From Rhodocollybia butyracea (Eukaryota > Basidiomycota > Agaricomycetes > Agaricales > Omphalotaceae), in contig JADNRY010000062.1 of assembly GCA_015501585.1 (NCBI GenBank), forward strand, positions 62,001 through 126,000: 64,000 nucleotides of DNA, read 5' to 3'. Under the pieces are notes generated by a model. It saw nothing but the letters and a program-made list of their open reading frames with translations, had not been told where the DNA came from and made no database searches. Of this stretch, positions 12,480 to 24,145 are shown piece by piece (within the stretch, counting starts at the first letter, position 1; each line of letters starts with the position of its first letter). The translations under genes were made by a program, and so were the position numbers.

Positions 12480-12493
12480 GATAAGCGCTTATC
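12480..12493. repeat. 14-bp perfect palindrome just before the HNH start codon
   Basis: GATAAGCGCTTATC is its own reverse complement and lies one base upstream of the ATG at 12495. It holds two back-to-back GATA cores. It could be a factor site or a 5'-UTR hairpin; no function is shown. Confidence 0.45.
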
Positions 12494-12494
12494 C

Positions 12495-13720
12495 ATGTCG
12501 ACCACCGTTCGACCACCGTCTTTTTTCGTAGCTAAACCTCCCAAAATCCATCTTGTGTCTAGGATAGAAATCTTCCATTACCCAACGGAAAAGAGATTCC
12601 TTGCACTTTATGCACGCGACTATCCTATCGGATCCGGTCAACGCTCAGGGGTATTAGGACTTCCTACAGCTCTTGTCGTCGACGCCTGTCGCATTCTGAC
12701 TGGTATGTACAAACCCAGCCATTCTTTCTGTTTTATTCGAAAAAGCGACCGTTGTCGCGTGGAAGGCGACGTATTGCGGCAAGGGCGATATTACTTGCGT
12801 ATTGCCGACCATGATATGAAATGGCTCGAGTACCGTGTCTACAAAAACTTTCACACTTGGCGACCGCCCAGTCGTGCGGAAGTGCCTAGTTACTGGCTCA
12901 CCAAGTCCTGTCCGCAGTCCCCCATCGATGGCGACAAAGGTCTCCCACCTTGGTCTTTACTATCTACATCGGCGACATCTACTGAAATGTGGTCCTGCAT
13001 GAGCAACACGGCAAAACGCGACGATGAATATCGATGTGCGGTTAGTCGTGTTTCTAGCCATACAGCTGTAGAAGGAGCCCCTGTGGTACCTGCAGGCGAA
13101 CAGCAATGGGTGGGTCTCATAAATGATAAATCTATTCCACAAAAGCTTTTCGTCTAATAAACACACAGTATATGGAACGTGATATCACCGAACAGCTAAA
13201 TCTCCCAGGTCCTTCTCCACCTCCACTCCAGGACTACCAAAAAATTCACGATATCCGGAACTTTCTTACGCTGGACTGCCATATCCGTCGTTTGTGGGAC
13301 GAGTCTATCATCGTCTTTTACCCCATTTTCCGTGGCGAATACTCCACCTTTTTCGTTGGCGCAATGGATGGGCATGACGCTATATATCATCACGCAAAGC
13401 TGCACCTTGCTGACCGCACAGACCCCTATCTTTTGTATGTACGTTTCGCACATACGATATTCCGTTACAAGGACGATTTTTCTGGTTTATTGGATGCTCT
13501 CCCTGAGCTTGTATGCGCTCCGCCAACTACTACAAAGGATTTTGGAGAGGGAGGGGATGAGGAGGAGGGTGAGGGTGAACACAAGGGTGAAGATGAAAAT
13601 GAGCACGAGGATGAGGAGGACGAGGATGAGACCTCAGAAGGTCCCTTCGAGATGCTGTTTAAAGAGGCAGAAGGTTGTGTCAAAGCATTGACTAACATAA
13701 ATCATGCTGACTATGTTTAA
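12495..13720 (+). CDS. HNH-endonuclease-like protein, probably catalytically altered
   Basis: Basidiomycete HNH-type protein of about 388 aa in two exons (12495-13109 and 13169-13720; GTGGGT...ACACAG intron, phase 0). The HNH-like core spans the junction. Exon 1 ends with KRDDEYRCAVSRVSS, then VEGAPVVPAGEQQW, where related proteins carry an A-H-I/L-V-P motif. Exon 2 carries LTLDCHIRRLWDE, resembling the second histidine block (D-x-H-R-L-W-D). The first histidine is therefore replaced by proline here, so nuclease activity is doubtful. A glutamate-rich acidic stretch lies near residues 320-350. The frame is intact. Family assignment is inferred from motif layout; the role is unknown. Confidence 0.6.
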
Positions 13721-14276
13721 ACGTTTAGCGCAAGAAAAGGAGCTCTCCGAAAAAGTGGAAAGAAGGAAGGAAGGAAGAACCGGCGCGGTCCCATTTAGGA
13801 ACAGCCGGGAGAACCCCGTTAGCTCGTATCACCCTGACAGGAAACGCGTCGCACAGGCTGGCACTCTAGCGCGTAACCCTCAGGCTGCCGTCGGGCTTTG
13901 TCCAGAGTCGGTTGTTAGTTGTTTTCTTCTGAGCTTTGCATGTTACTGGGTGTACCAGATAATCTTCTATGTGGTGGGTGTGCGTGTTAAGTAAGTAGTG
14001 TATGATAATGGCTCACTGGCATCAATGTTTCATTTGTCTCTCGAAGGCAAACTCTAAAATCTTGACGCTTTGAGTCGGTTATAGTTAGAATTCTAGTGCC
14101 GATGTACATAATTTCCGCGTTGTTTGGCAAGTATATTATTTACGCGCGTTGGTGATACAGCAGATTTAGATTCGACGCCTTACCTTATACTCTGTACAAA
14201 CCATCGTCGCACTACCGTGACACGCTCGTTATGTATGGCGTCACGCGTGGATGTAGCTTGACTTTGATCCACCATC
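13721..14276. other. intergenic, no gene seen
   Basis: Spacer between the HNH gene and DAD3. Short open frames have no family features. A GAAGGAAGGAAGG run (about 13762-13776) is the only low-complexity feature. Confidence 0.5.
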
Positions 14277-14742
14277 ATGTCGAGCCCTCCCCCTCTAAAC
14301 ATTATCTTCGAAGAGAATCCCTATGAAAAACCATCCCAGCCTGTCTTCAATAGAAGCCGAGGTACTCTGGGAATACGCCAAGCTGGCGCAAAACGTGAAA
14401 CAGGTCAGGTTTTTCGCGTCTACACAGTCACCCTCTCTTTCGGACTTCGGATTGACATACTTTTTGGGAATTTCAAAGGTGACGATGAAAACGAGGAAAT
14501 TGACTGAAGAACCAGATCGGATGTTAGTGGCGAGGTTAAGGTCGTTGGAAACGAAGATGGGGTTGGTTTTGACTTTGGTGCGTTTTTTTTTTGTTCTCTG
14601 GCGGTATTTCAGCGCGCTGATGTTATACGATGACCAGTTCAAAGCTTCTGTGTGGAATGTGATAAACGACCAGCCTCAGCCTGTAAATCCACAATATGAT
14701 CTTGCAGAGGCTCAGAGTGACACAACTATACGACCTAGCTAA
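14277..14742 (+). CDS. DAD3: DASH complex subunit DAD3
   Basis: Kinetochore/spindle protein of the DASH (Dam1) ring, which couples chromosomes to microtubules. The body matches Dad3 family order: HPSLSSIEAEVLWEYAKLAQ in exon 1 (to about 14402), ARLRSLETKMGLVLTL in exon 2, and FKASVWNV in exon 3, with two phase-0 introns (GTCAGG...AAAG and GTGCGT...CCAG). An upstream ATG at 14277 encodes a family-like NPYE lead-in, but it sits one base out of frame with the body across an A5 run (14326-14330). Translation could instead start at the ATG at 14323, giving M-K-N-H-P-S, which resembles the short N-terminus of yeast Dad3. The stop is the TAA at 14740-14742. Confidence 0.8.
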
Positions 14743-14810
14743 TTATGATTATGATTCTTCTGTTGTATCAATTTATACAGTGTATCGATATTCTATCCGT
14801 CCATCTAGAA

Positions 14811-16252
14811 TTACATGCTCATCGCGGCCATCCTTCCAGTCAAAGCACTGACCGACGCAGTGTCCCAAATTACCAACTTTCCATCCACGGCAGTTGTGCT
14901 CACTTGGGTGACCTGTCCGGGTGCGCCCTGGTACGGGCGAATGCTGGTGATCGTGTTCTGGTGGATCGTAAGAAGTTTCGTGTCGGTGGAAGTGATGCTG
15001 GATTGACCACGACTGTCGGCATTTTGGAAAGCTCCAAAGGCTCCGCTCTTATTGAGACGACCGGTTAGACCTGGCCCAGTTTTGGAAGCAGCGTGGCTGC
15101 CGTCGTCGAGAGTGCCGATTTCCTGCCATCCGGCGTCAGATCCGCTGAACACCAAGGGTTGGCAATCGTGGCCTGCAGCAACGATGCTATCTTCTGTGGT
15201 CCAAGTGAGAGTGACCAAAGGCAAGGTTGGCATCCTGATGTTGTGGACGGGACCGCCGGGGTAAGCGATGCTGATTGAGCTGTCGTGGCCTGTGGAAATA
15301 AAGGACGTGAGACAAGGCAGAGTACTAGGATGGAATAGACTGAAGCGAACGTACTGACGAAAGCCAAGACATCTCCAGACGGCGAGAAAGCCACACCATG
15401 AACCCAGCCTCCTGCAGCACTAGCGAATTCTGCACAAATAGTGTTGAAGGGAAGTTTGGAACCCCAGACGCCTGCAGCAGGCCTGAATCATCATTAGAAT
15501 CAGATTTGTCGACGGATGGAGAGCGATGTCGTAACCTTACCTCTCGTCAATTTCTTTGATAAACGCAGAGAGCACACGGGCTTTCATGTCTGCGCTTCCG
15601 GCTGCCAGCAGCACGTTGTTGGGGTGCCAATCGACGGCCAAAACGGTAGATCTGATGGGTTTCTTCAAGAGTTTGGAGACCCACCAGTTGTTCTCGGGGT
15701 CGAAGGAACAGATGGCGATAGCACTGGTGTAGATTAGACAGGATATAAGGATGCAATAAGCTGAACTTGCCGATCCCCACTTGCTACAGCGAATTTGTCT
15801 TCCTTTGGGCTCCAACGAACATGGGTCGCGGCTCTGTTGATCCTGAGAAGAACGAGAGTGGGCTTCCAGACGATTGTGCCTGTCTTGGGATCAGGAGACT
15901 GCTGCCAGACATATGCATTCCTGTCTTGGGAAGCGGTTACGATTTGGTTCGAGTTGGGAGCCCAGTCGATGGAAGTGATGGTTTTGTCGTGCTACGTGTT
16001 TTCGTTTGGAAATCTTGAAAGAAGAATCGTGGATATATCGGCGTACCTCTGTGAGCATTTCAGTTGCAGCCCATTGAGACCCGTTGTGAGTGAGTATCTG
16101 AGCATCGTTGGAGTTCAAGCTCACAGCGAGCTCTATGAACGAAGCGTTAGTTATTTCATTGATTGAGTGCAGAAAAAGTACGAACGAGAACGGTCAGCGT
16201 TGAAGGCATGTGCAGTGACTGGGGTCGGAGAGATACTGAAAATTTCGGGCAT
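14811..16252 (-). CDS. ARC40: Arp2/3 complex subunit ARPC1 (WD40 repeats)
   Basis: WD40 beta-propeller subunit of the Arp2/3 actin-nucleating complex, acting at cortical actin patches and endocytic sites. The ATG at 16250-16252 gives [17 protein letters not shown], the typical N-terminus. WD blocks follow in order: [37 protein letters not shown] with [62 protein letters not shown] and [17 protein letters not shown]. The C-terminus is reached at the TAA at 14811-14813. The insert before the last blade ([15 protein letters not shown]) matches the Arc40/p40 family. About seven exons. It lies tail to tail with DAD3, only about 70 bp apart. Confidence 0.92.
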
Positions 16253-16762
16253 GTTTCTTACAGTAGGACGAGCAGTCCACTACTGTCGATAAGTTTGAGG
16301 GTAAGTTGTGTTGTGGCTGCGGTTGCGGGCCGTATATTCCGGTGCTTCTGGAAGTATACTTCGACTTGACTTGATTACTTGGACGTAAGTATGTAGTATC
16401 AAGATGATTTTACTGGCCATGGCCTGCAAGTTGAACAAAAGTAAGTAGAGACTCTAGAAGATTCGTTGAAACCCTCCGAGTCGGAGACCAGCAACCGATG
16501 CCAAGACCGCCAAGCCAAACTACGGATATTTTGTCAGCTCACCGCAAGTTGCTCACTTTACGACGCTCGCCATCGACGGCTGGCTTGAACCTCCTCATAT
16601 TTTCATCTCGCCCAAATTTTAGGTAAAGCTATACCGGTACCGCTATGGCCAGGAATACCCCTCTGACACTCACTCTGCTAGATTTTTTGAAACAGTTGCT
16701 GGACCCCTCTTCAGACAGTAGTCTGCGCCTCTCATTTACCCTCAAGGCGATCCTCGCTCAGA
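16253..16762. promoter_or_regulatory. divergent promoter region, ARPC1 / heparinase-like gene
   Basis: The 510 bp lie between two start codons that face away from each other. No coding sequence is seen. I could not identify a convincing TATA box for either gene. Confidence 0.45.
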
Positions 16763-19271
16763 ATGTCCTACCATAACGCAAACAACCAGAATTATAGTAC
16801 CCAGAATCTCAATTCATCCATTGATGATAACGGGTACCGCACTCCTCTCGTCCAAGAAAAACCACGGGGAAAGAGCACCAGTAAATGGCTAAAGTTCGGT
16901 ATCCCAATCGCCATCCTCGTCATCGTCGGCCTTGTAGTCGGTCTAGTTGTCGGCCTCAAGAGCAAAAAGGATTCCAGCCCTGCAGCCCAGTCGTCTGCTG
17001 CTGCAGCAGCTTCGTCCGCTTCAGTCAACTCTGCTCTCCAAGCCCTTGCCACTGGAAGGTTCGCCACGGCTACCAATAGTCTTTACATGGTGCCTATCTA
17101 CCCCCAAGTTGTCAGTAATCTCCTCCGTAAAGTATTTTCAGGGTCTCACAAGCTTGCTTTTCCAGACCGATACCGCAGTCTTCACCACTCCTACCTTTGC
17201 CGCAGCAGCGAAAGCCTCTCTTACTTGGCCCAGCGACACCTTCTCCGCCGCAGCCCCTGCCGCCACATCTGTCCGCCCCGACAGACCCCGACTTATTGCT
17301 CCTCAGTACAAATGGAACGTTCTGGCATCCCACATCGCAGCCGATCCCTATCTCACTTACTGGAATCAATCCATCTTCGGCAATGCCACTGAATGGTACA
17401 ATGACGACCCGATCGCATACTTTAACGATGGCGGGAATGGGATCCTGGATCTCGCCCGTCGATTCAAACAGAGAGCCAAAGCCTTTTCGTATGCTTACCG
17501 TATGACCAACGATACCAAATGGGTAGACCGTCTATGGGTGGAGATACAGGTGTGTTTCAATACCCAGCAAAGTTTCAAAGCATATTTTTGAGATTTTTTT
17601 TTAAGAACGTCGCTGGTAATACCACTGGAGGATTTGGCCCCGACCCCGTCGACAAATGGAATTCTATTCACTTCCTTGACACCGCCGAGTTTTCTGCAGG
17701 TTATGGTATCGCGTATGATTGGCTCTACGACGTCTGGTCCGCCGACCAAAAGTCGAAAATGCTTTTCACCTTGAATCAGTATGGACTGAGTTTCGGTGTT
17801 AACGCCTTCTCAAACGGTACCATTGGTTGGTGGTCAACGAACACCACCGGCAACTGGAACTGTGTCTGTAACGGTGGACTCACCCTCGCTTCGCTCGCTG
17901 TTCTTGGTGACGATACGACCGGTAACGCTGCAAAGCTACTGGGTCTCACTGTCAACAACGCAGTACAGAATTGTGCTGCGGGTCCAACAAGCGACGGTAC
18001 CTGGAGCGAGACCCAGGATTACTGGTACTTTGGTACTACCGGATACGCCGAGATGACTTCTGCTCTTTTGACCGCCACTGGCTCAGACTATGGCATGATT
18101 AACGATGCTTTCTCACAGACCGGTTACTCCCACATGTATGGCCAGGGCCCGACTCAGCTATTTGCCGTCGGCGACACCGGTCCTAACAAGTTCTCTTCGA
18201 CGGCGAACAGCATGTTTTTCTTTGCGTCCACATTCAACCACCCTGAGCTCGCGCTGTACCAGCGTGACCAGTATGACGCTCCGGATCCATGGAGTATGTT
18301 CTGGTACGACGCGTCCGTCCAAGGTGCCTTCTGGGATGGTCTTCCTTTGGACCGTAAATTCGACAACGAGATAGATCAGTGGGTGTCGATGCGTAACACA
18401 TGGTCGAACACCAATGGGACGTTCCTTGCTATGAAGGCTGGAATGAACCAGGGCCGTCAGACGCACAACGACCTGGACTGTGGCGACTTTGTTATCCAAG
18501 CCCTGGGGCACACTTGGGCTGGAGAGCTAGGCGATGGCAACTACAATGCACTCGATTATTTCTCGAACGACACGCAGAACAGTGTCCGGTGGTACTACTA
18601 CAGGAAAATGACCGAAGGCCAGAACACCATCCTGGTTAACAAGGAGAACCAGAATGTCCTTGCTAGGCCCACAGTGTTAGGGTACGGCACTACCAACGAC
18701 ACTCAGGGTTCCAGTAGTATCAACAACGTCGCGCAAGGCTCTACGGCGTTCTGGTACGCAGATATCACAAGTGCTTATTTCACTGATACGTGAGTTTCTC
18801 GCTTCTACCGCTTATCATCGGGGCTTAGTTCCTTTGTCTTTCTTTTTTAGTTCTTCTCTAAAGCGAGGAATCCGGTACATCAATAACAGGACCCAGATGC
18901 TCGTGCAAGATGAGATCACCACCACCAGCTCCTTCCAGTGGCGCATGCACACCAACGCGACCGTGAGCGTCAGCTCGGACGGCACATCCGCCACCTTGAC
19001 CATCGATAACGACAAGATGACGGTCTCCATCCTCAGCCCCTCCTCCGGCGCTAAATTCTCCACCTCTGACGCCGTTCGTTTCCCCACCGATCCTATCCCG
19101 CCTGAGGCCGACCAGCCCAACCCCAACGTGACGGTTCTAATTATCGCGATGGACGCAGGCACATATAGCTTACAAGTGCTCTTCTCCCCACAATGGACCG
19201 ACGGCACCCCCTCCGTAAAACCCCCTTCCGTGGCTTTTGCCGACTGGACACTTACTAGCCACGATGTATGA
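16763..19271 (+). CDS. membrane-anchored heparinase II/III-like polysaccharide lyase
   Basis: Predicted type II membrane protein with a large extracellular lyase-fold region. The ATG at 16763 starts a short cytoplasmic part, then one helix at about residues 50-69 (FGIPIAILVIVGLVVGLVVG) preceded by KW and K residues, then an A/S-rich linker. The ectodomain has features of the heparinase II/III and alginate-lyase (alpha/alpha toroid plus beta) group: WNVLASHIAADPYLTYWN, DTAEFSAGYGIAYDWLYD, YWYFGTTGYAEMTSALL, then RQTHNDLDCGDFVIQALGH where the C-terminal beta domain begins. Three introns lie near 17105-17166, 17549-17606 and 18789-18850. The stop is the TGA at 19269-19271. The frame is intact throughout. 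The substrate is unknown; the enzyme class is inferred from motifs. Confidence 0.75.
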
Positions 19272-20715
19272 ACGAACTCTTTTGTGTCTTTTTTTTTGTA
19301 GCTTTTGCATATCTTTTTTGTTCTCCCTCCCCCGAACCTTGCAGTTAGGCTGAGTTAATTCGTACGTAGACGTCGGTTCTTGTTTTAATCACGAATTTGT
19401 CTCGATATTGGTTTTTTTTTTTGTTTTGACGTGTTGTCTTTTTATCGAAGATAAACCCGCGTTAACTTGTCTCGACGACAAAGTGATTCAGATAGATTGA
19501 TGTTTTGTTTGAGGATGGGGCGAATCTCCGTTAATTTCCAGGTGCGTGTTCTTGTTGTTGCGTTGCGTTAATTAGATTCCGATAAGATGCATACCGAGGA
19601 GATGTACTGGAGATGTGCGAGGCCGATTGAACTCTTCGTAGCCCTTTTCGTGGCTCTTTTTCTTGCGCCCAGATGTTGACCCTTCCGCTAAAGGAACACA
19701 GATCCAGTGCTCAACGAGCTAAATCTTGAAAAAAAAAATTGAATCAAAAGTCTCAGGAAAACAAGAGCCACCAGTGAGCGCTTGAGCCACCGACAGCCAC
19801 TGACACGTTTTCAAATATGGAACTCTTGCCTGTGCTCGAGATCTCGTTTTTTACTTCCGTTTGGCTAGTGGATCTGCACAGATCTGCAGCTCCTATGCCG
19901 CTTAGTTGCTAATACGTCGGAGGTAGTCGGTCTCGCAAACCGCAGCAGATGGTGGCAGGGGCTGAACGGTTCAACAGGCAAGGGGTTAGGAAGGTTCGGC
20001 CTGGTTAGGCTCTGTTAGGCTGGGCATACGGAGCATAAGCGAACGCGGACAGTTTGGTCACCCGCCCACCAAATTTGCATTGAGCTGATCTTACTGCGAG
20101 GGGAAACTGAAGCATGAAGGCTTTGGCGGAATGACTGTAACTTGCAAGAGCGTGGTAGATGCGGATAATCAGAATGGTGGCTGGAGTCGGAGTCGGACGG
20201 AATCTCACGGCTTCGTGAGGGCACTGTAGTAGGTGGCAGAGACCAGTGTGATTCTCGTAGTCCGCCTCGCAACGACGTTTTACACCGCATAAGCTCGTGA
20301 AAGAATTCTCGTTGCAGCGTGGTTGTTTTCACTGCGAGTAATAGGAGGTAATAAGCGTGGAATGTTGGATAGTTAATCATATCTAGTCATCGACAGTCAA
20401 TTGATGCGGAAGAACTCAGATGCATGCAACTATAGGCAACTAACACCATGCATCTCAACGAACAAAAACATTTAACAATAAGGATGTTTTCCAATTAAAT
20501 TTTGGTAACCGCCTGTGCGGCGCTTTGACAATTGGATGCAGATCTGAGCTAAATCTAGCTCATAGCGCTTATTCTCTGCCTATATATGCTCGCGGGGTTT
20601 CCTTTCCATCATCCCTGTTTGGGACAAGACTCTTCGGCCTGTCATTGACTATAGATTTTCCCTATAACCGGTTCTCAGTTTCCTTTTGTGGTACCATTCG
20701 TTTCCCCACTCGACA
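19272..20715. other. intergenic, 1.4 kb, no gene seen
   Basis: Pyrimidine-rich tracts follow the lyase gene stop (poly-T at 19288-19297 and 19409-19420). No open frame here resembles a known family on either strand. Confidence 0.5.
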
Positions 20716-21922
20716 ATGGTCACAGACAATAATCACTTGGAACAAGCGGGATTTAAAAGGGAGGAGATTGATTCCCTCCAAGGCTCCAACTACCTTCGCG
20801 GGTCTGGTGAACCCTTCATATCTCATACTCCTTTAACTATGGCCGTCGACCCGCGCCCTTTTGAACAACTTCCAACACTGTTTAGACCATTCCCTCCAAG
20901 TTCATTGTCCGGCGTCCCGTTTGCATACATACTTGATCAGCTTCATGATCTTGCTTCAGATTTTTGGGGAAAGCCGGAAACTTCAGACTGTACCATAGGT
21001 CTGTCGGTTATTCATATATATTGTGGAATCATTCATTGATCGAACTTCAGTTATTCCAGTTCCTCATCCTCAGTTTCGGTCACCGACACTTTCGGCCCGG
21101 CCTTCCTACGACCCATCTGGTTGGGTCGTAGAGCAACGGAACCCAATACATTAGCTCTACTACCTCGTATTACTCTAAAGGTCTGTAGATATGCCACTCA
21201 TGAAACGGTTCTTATTCTTACTTGCCCTCAGCTACACAGCGACTATTTGTCTGCAAACTCTAGTTTTCTCCGATCTCTATTTAGTGGAAGTTCTCCACTC
21301 GACCTTATCAATACCTCGAGCATGCATCCTACCCCAAACTCTCCTTTGCGAACACCATCTGGCCGCTTCACTATACCTTCCAACCGCCTCCCTCGCTTAC
21401 TCAACTCATCCCCGACACATCCGTCTTATTTCTTCCCGTTCCCGACCCCTCGTCCATTGATTTGCTCTTTCACTGGATGTACTTTGGTGACGAAAGTCAC
21501 ATCGATAGAGCGCTCCATACTGGGACCATTCACTGGGAGGGTATCGCTCGCAACGTCGAGTATCTCGGTCTGATAGATCCAATCAAGGTCTTTCTTGGGG
21601 ACTGGTACGCGCGATGGCTGAATCATACTCGGCCAGATCCTGGAGCGATACTCCCTCCCTTCAGTCCGACTGTGAATCAAATTCAGATTCAGAACTTGCA
21701 TCTAGCCTTGGTGATATTGATGTCGATGAGTGCCGGCGCTTGAGCATCAAGGATGGGATTATTGACGAGGCACACACACGGGGACGGGACAGGGCAATCA
21801 AAGGTATCTCATGGAACTCGCAGTACGCCGAAAAGTTTCCCGACGCCTCCATGGCACCAGCGACCATCATGCGTCAGGATTCACCTGTTCCCCCACACTA
21901 CATCGCACCCGTAGCGGAATAA
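20716..21922 (+). pseudogene. BTB-family gene, broken by frame changes
   Basis: Resembles a common basidiomycete BTB-like family. Recognisable blocks run in order: RPSYDPSGWVVEQRN, PNTLALLPRITLK, then (after a 51-nt intron-like segment) LHSDYLSANSSFLRSLFSG, RFTIPSNRLPRLLNSSPTHP, LFLPVPDPSSIDLLFHWMYF, HWEGIARNVEYLGLI and VFLGDWYARW. A serine/aspartate-rich tail follows (to the TAA at 21920-21922). These blocks sit in three different frames: one shift near 21141-21150, one at 21421-21423 (CCG where CCGG would keep frame), and one near 21610. With three breaks it is probably a pseudogene, though all could be single-base assembly errors. The start is uncertain; the ATG at 20716 is my choice. Confidence 0.55.
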
Positions 21923-22586
21923 CGTTTTTTCGATTTCGGTTTTTGTTCCCGTTTACGATCCCTTCGTTGGACCTTCGTGGCTTATCATTATTTGCTTCAT
22001 GTTTTCAAACGCATTATGACGCTGTTGAAGTCCTCTTTGCGATTATCTTACTTCGGTCTAGTCCACTTCCACATTCGTTCGTTCCACTCTATCCCCTTTA
22101 CTCCAACTGACACGATAGATAATTTAACTCGTGTAGCTGATGTTTTGTACGAATACTATGTAAAGCGAATGTATTTCTATAATGCCTCTGATCATGCTCT
22201 CCTACGTGGCTCTCAGGCTTCCCGCTCCAAATTATCTATCACTGAGAATTATACTAGATGAAGCCTCAGGCGTGGAGCTGAAAGGCGCCTTGCAATATGT
22301 ACAAAAGGTGACTCAAAGATTCACAAAACACAAAAGACCCAACGGAAAACAAAAGAAACCAGTGTTTCGCAAGAACTCTGGGTAAAAATAAAGAACAAAA
22401 AGTTTACAGCCTTATTGTTCAATTCGAATAATTCTCGCAAGGATTGCAATAAAATACAGAATGTTAGGATGCTACTGCAGCGATTTTGCAAGTGGCTCTA
22501 TATCGAAATATACTTTGAGCTAGGGAGCTAGGCCGACCAAAGAGATATATTACAGGAAGTGATGTGTGCTAGAGGCGTTGAACGTG
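21923..22586. other. intergenic, no gene seen
   Basis: AT-rich spacer between the convergent BTB-family gene and the kinase gene. It probably holds both 3' ends. No coding region is supported. Confidence 0.5.
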
Positions 22587-24145
22587 TTATATTTCCTTAT
22601 ACTTGAATCGTTCGTCGTATCTGAGCTCCAGTGAGGGCTCCACCACGTTCAATCCTAGAACAATCTCGCGCTTCGGTAGTGGGTGTCGGTGCCATCGCTC
22701 ACCAGGTCCAAGCACGTCCTTATCGACAGGGCACTGTAAAAGACGATACGTATGAATTTCAAGGCAAGACATCCAAAGACACTCAATACATACCGTATAC
22801 TCTCTCGATTGAATCTTTACCCAATCGACATTTTTGAACCATGGATAATCCAAGACTTCCTGGACGCCATACGTCCCCATGCGCTCCATAGGATCCACGG
22901 CAAGTAAACTCGCAACTAGTGCTTTGATTGTTTTCCCCACAACAATGTTCCCAGGCCATTTGACCTTTCCTCTTTGGATCATTGCGTGCATCTTTTTACG
23001 ATTTTTCGAGTAGAACGGGTACTTCCGGGTGAGCATTTCGTATAGCATGATTCCCGCTGCCCACCAATCTATACTGGGTCCAAAATACTGGGTATCGTTC
23101 GGCGCAGAGTATATTTCTGGGGCACTGTAGACGAATGTTCCAACTTCGCGCCAGTCGCAGTAACCAGCGGGGTCAGTAGCTTCGATTTCTGCTTGGCCTC
23201 GAGGTCTCTTCAACCTCACGAAGTCGTCCGATATCCTCCTAGCCGTACCAAAGTCCCCAATGACGGGGTAGCCGCCTGGTCCGAGGAAGACGTTCTCCGG
23301 TTTGAGGTCACGATGAACGATATCGTGATCGTGTAAAAAAGCAAGCCCGGCAACGACTCCACAAAAATAGAACTGCGCGACATTGGGCTGGAAAATATCT
23401 CTACTATCTAATGCATCGCGTAAGGAGTTTTTCGGACAGAATTCAAAAGCATAGTAGAGGTTTAACGGGTCAACGAATGTGCCAATGAGTCCGCAGATAA
23501 AGGGGTTCCACGGTAGTTCCGTGAGGATGGAGCGCTCCATCTGCTTGCTTTCGGGGAAAAGTCATCCGGTTGCTGTAGAATGAATAGTAAGAGGCAAAAG
23601 GTTGGTGGTAAACAGACAGTACGCACATAGTCTATATCGCGCAGGACTTTCTTCTCGAGTATTTTGACGGCAAAGACACTGCCAGGTCGATCGAGCGGAT
23701 GAGTATTTCGTACAGTTTTTGCATAAACGACAGAGCCAGAAACACCATTTCCTGAACAAATTCGTCAGTTAATCAGTTTAGTGTATATTCGTTTGTTTAC
23801 GTGCCTAATGTCCGAAAAAACTTCGAGATCCTTCAAGACTAGTGGTAGTGGCCTGGGATTACTGGGAAGTAGGTGTTTTGGAGGCGGTTGCAGATACTTT
23901 CTCGGGTATCAATGTTTGAACGTGAATTCAAGGGATACAGGACACACCTCTGGTACCCGCAAATGCGAATAAAATTCTCTGTACTTTGTCCCGTGTAAAC
24001 TAGCATCGTATCTTTTATGAGGTACTTGTTCCAGCTTTGTGTAAACCATGGGACCTCTGGAATTCTCTCTGAAATGAACATCGGGATACGGCTCGTAAAT
24101 GGCTCGTTCTCGAGTTATCGACGGAATCGTGCGTGTAGCAGGCAT
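22587..24145 (-). CDS. serine/threonine protein kinase, AGC-like
   Basis: Protein kinase with a complete catalytic core. The N-terminal exon starts at the ATG at 24143-24145 (MPATRTIPSITRERAIYEPY). A glycine-loop exon reads NGVSGSVVYAK followed by VFAVKILEKK (VAIK-type lysine). The large exon (to 23540) carries the catalytic loop IVHRDLKPENVFL, the GDFGTAR magnesium loop, an activation segment with GTFVYSAPEIY, SIDWWAAGIMLYEMLT and a PWFKNVDW C-lobe end, all AGC-style. The C-terminal exon is reached after an intron at about 22738-22797 and stops at the TAA at 22587. The exon between the leader and the glycine loop could not be joined with certainty: a peptide LVLKDLEVFSDIR sits there but its phase does not match the next acceptor. 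Specific kinase identity is unknown. Confidence 0.75.

Noticed and set aside
15940..15970. GGTTCGA-like sequence resembling a tRNA B box
   Set aside because: It lies inside ARPC1 coding sequence and no cloverleaf can be drawn around it. No tRNA was found in the window.
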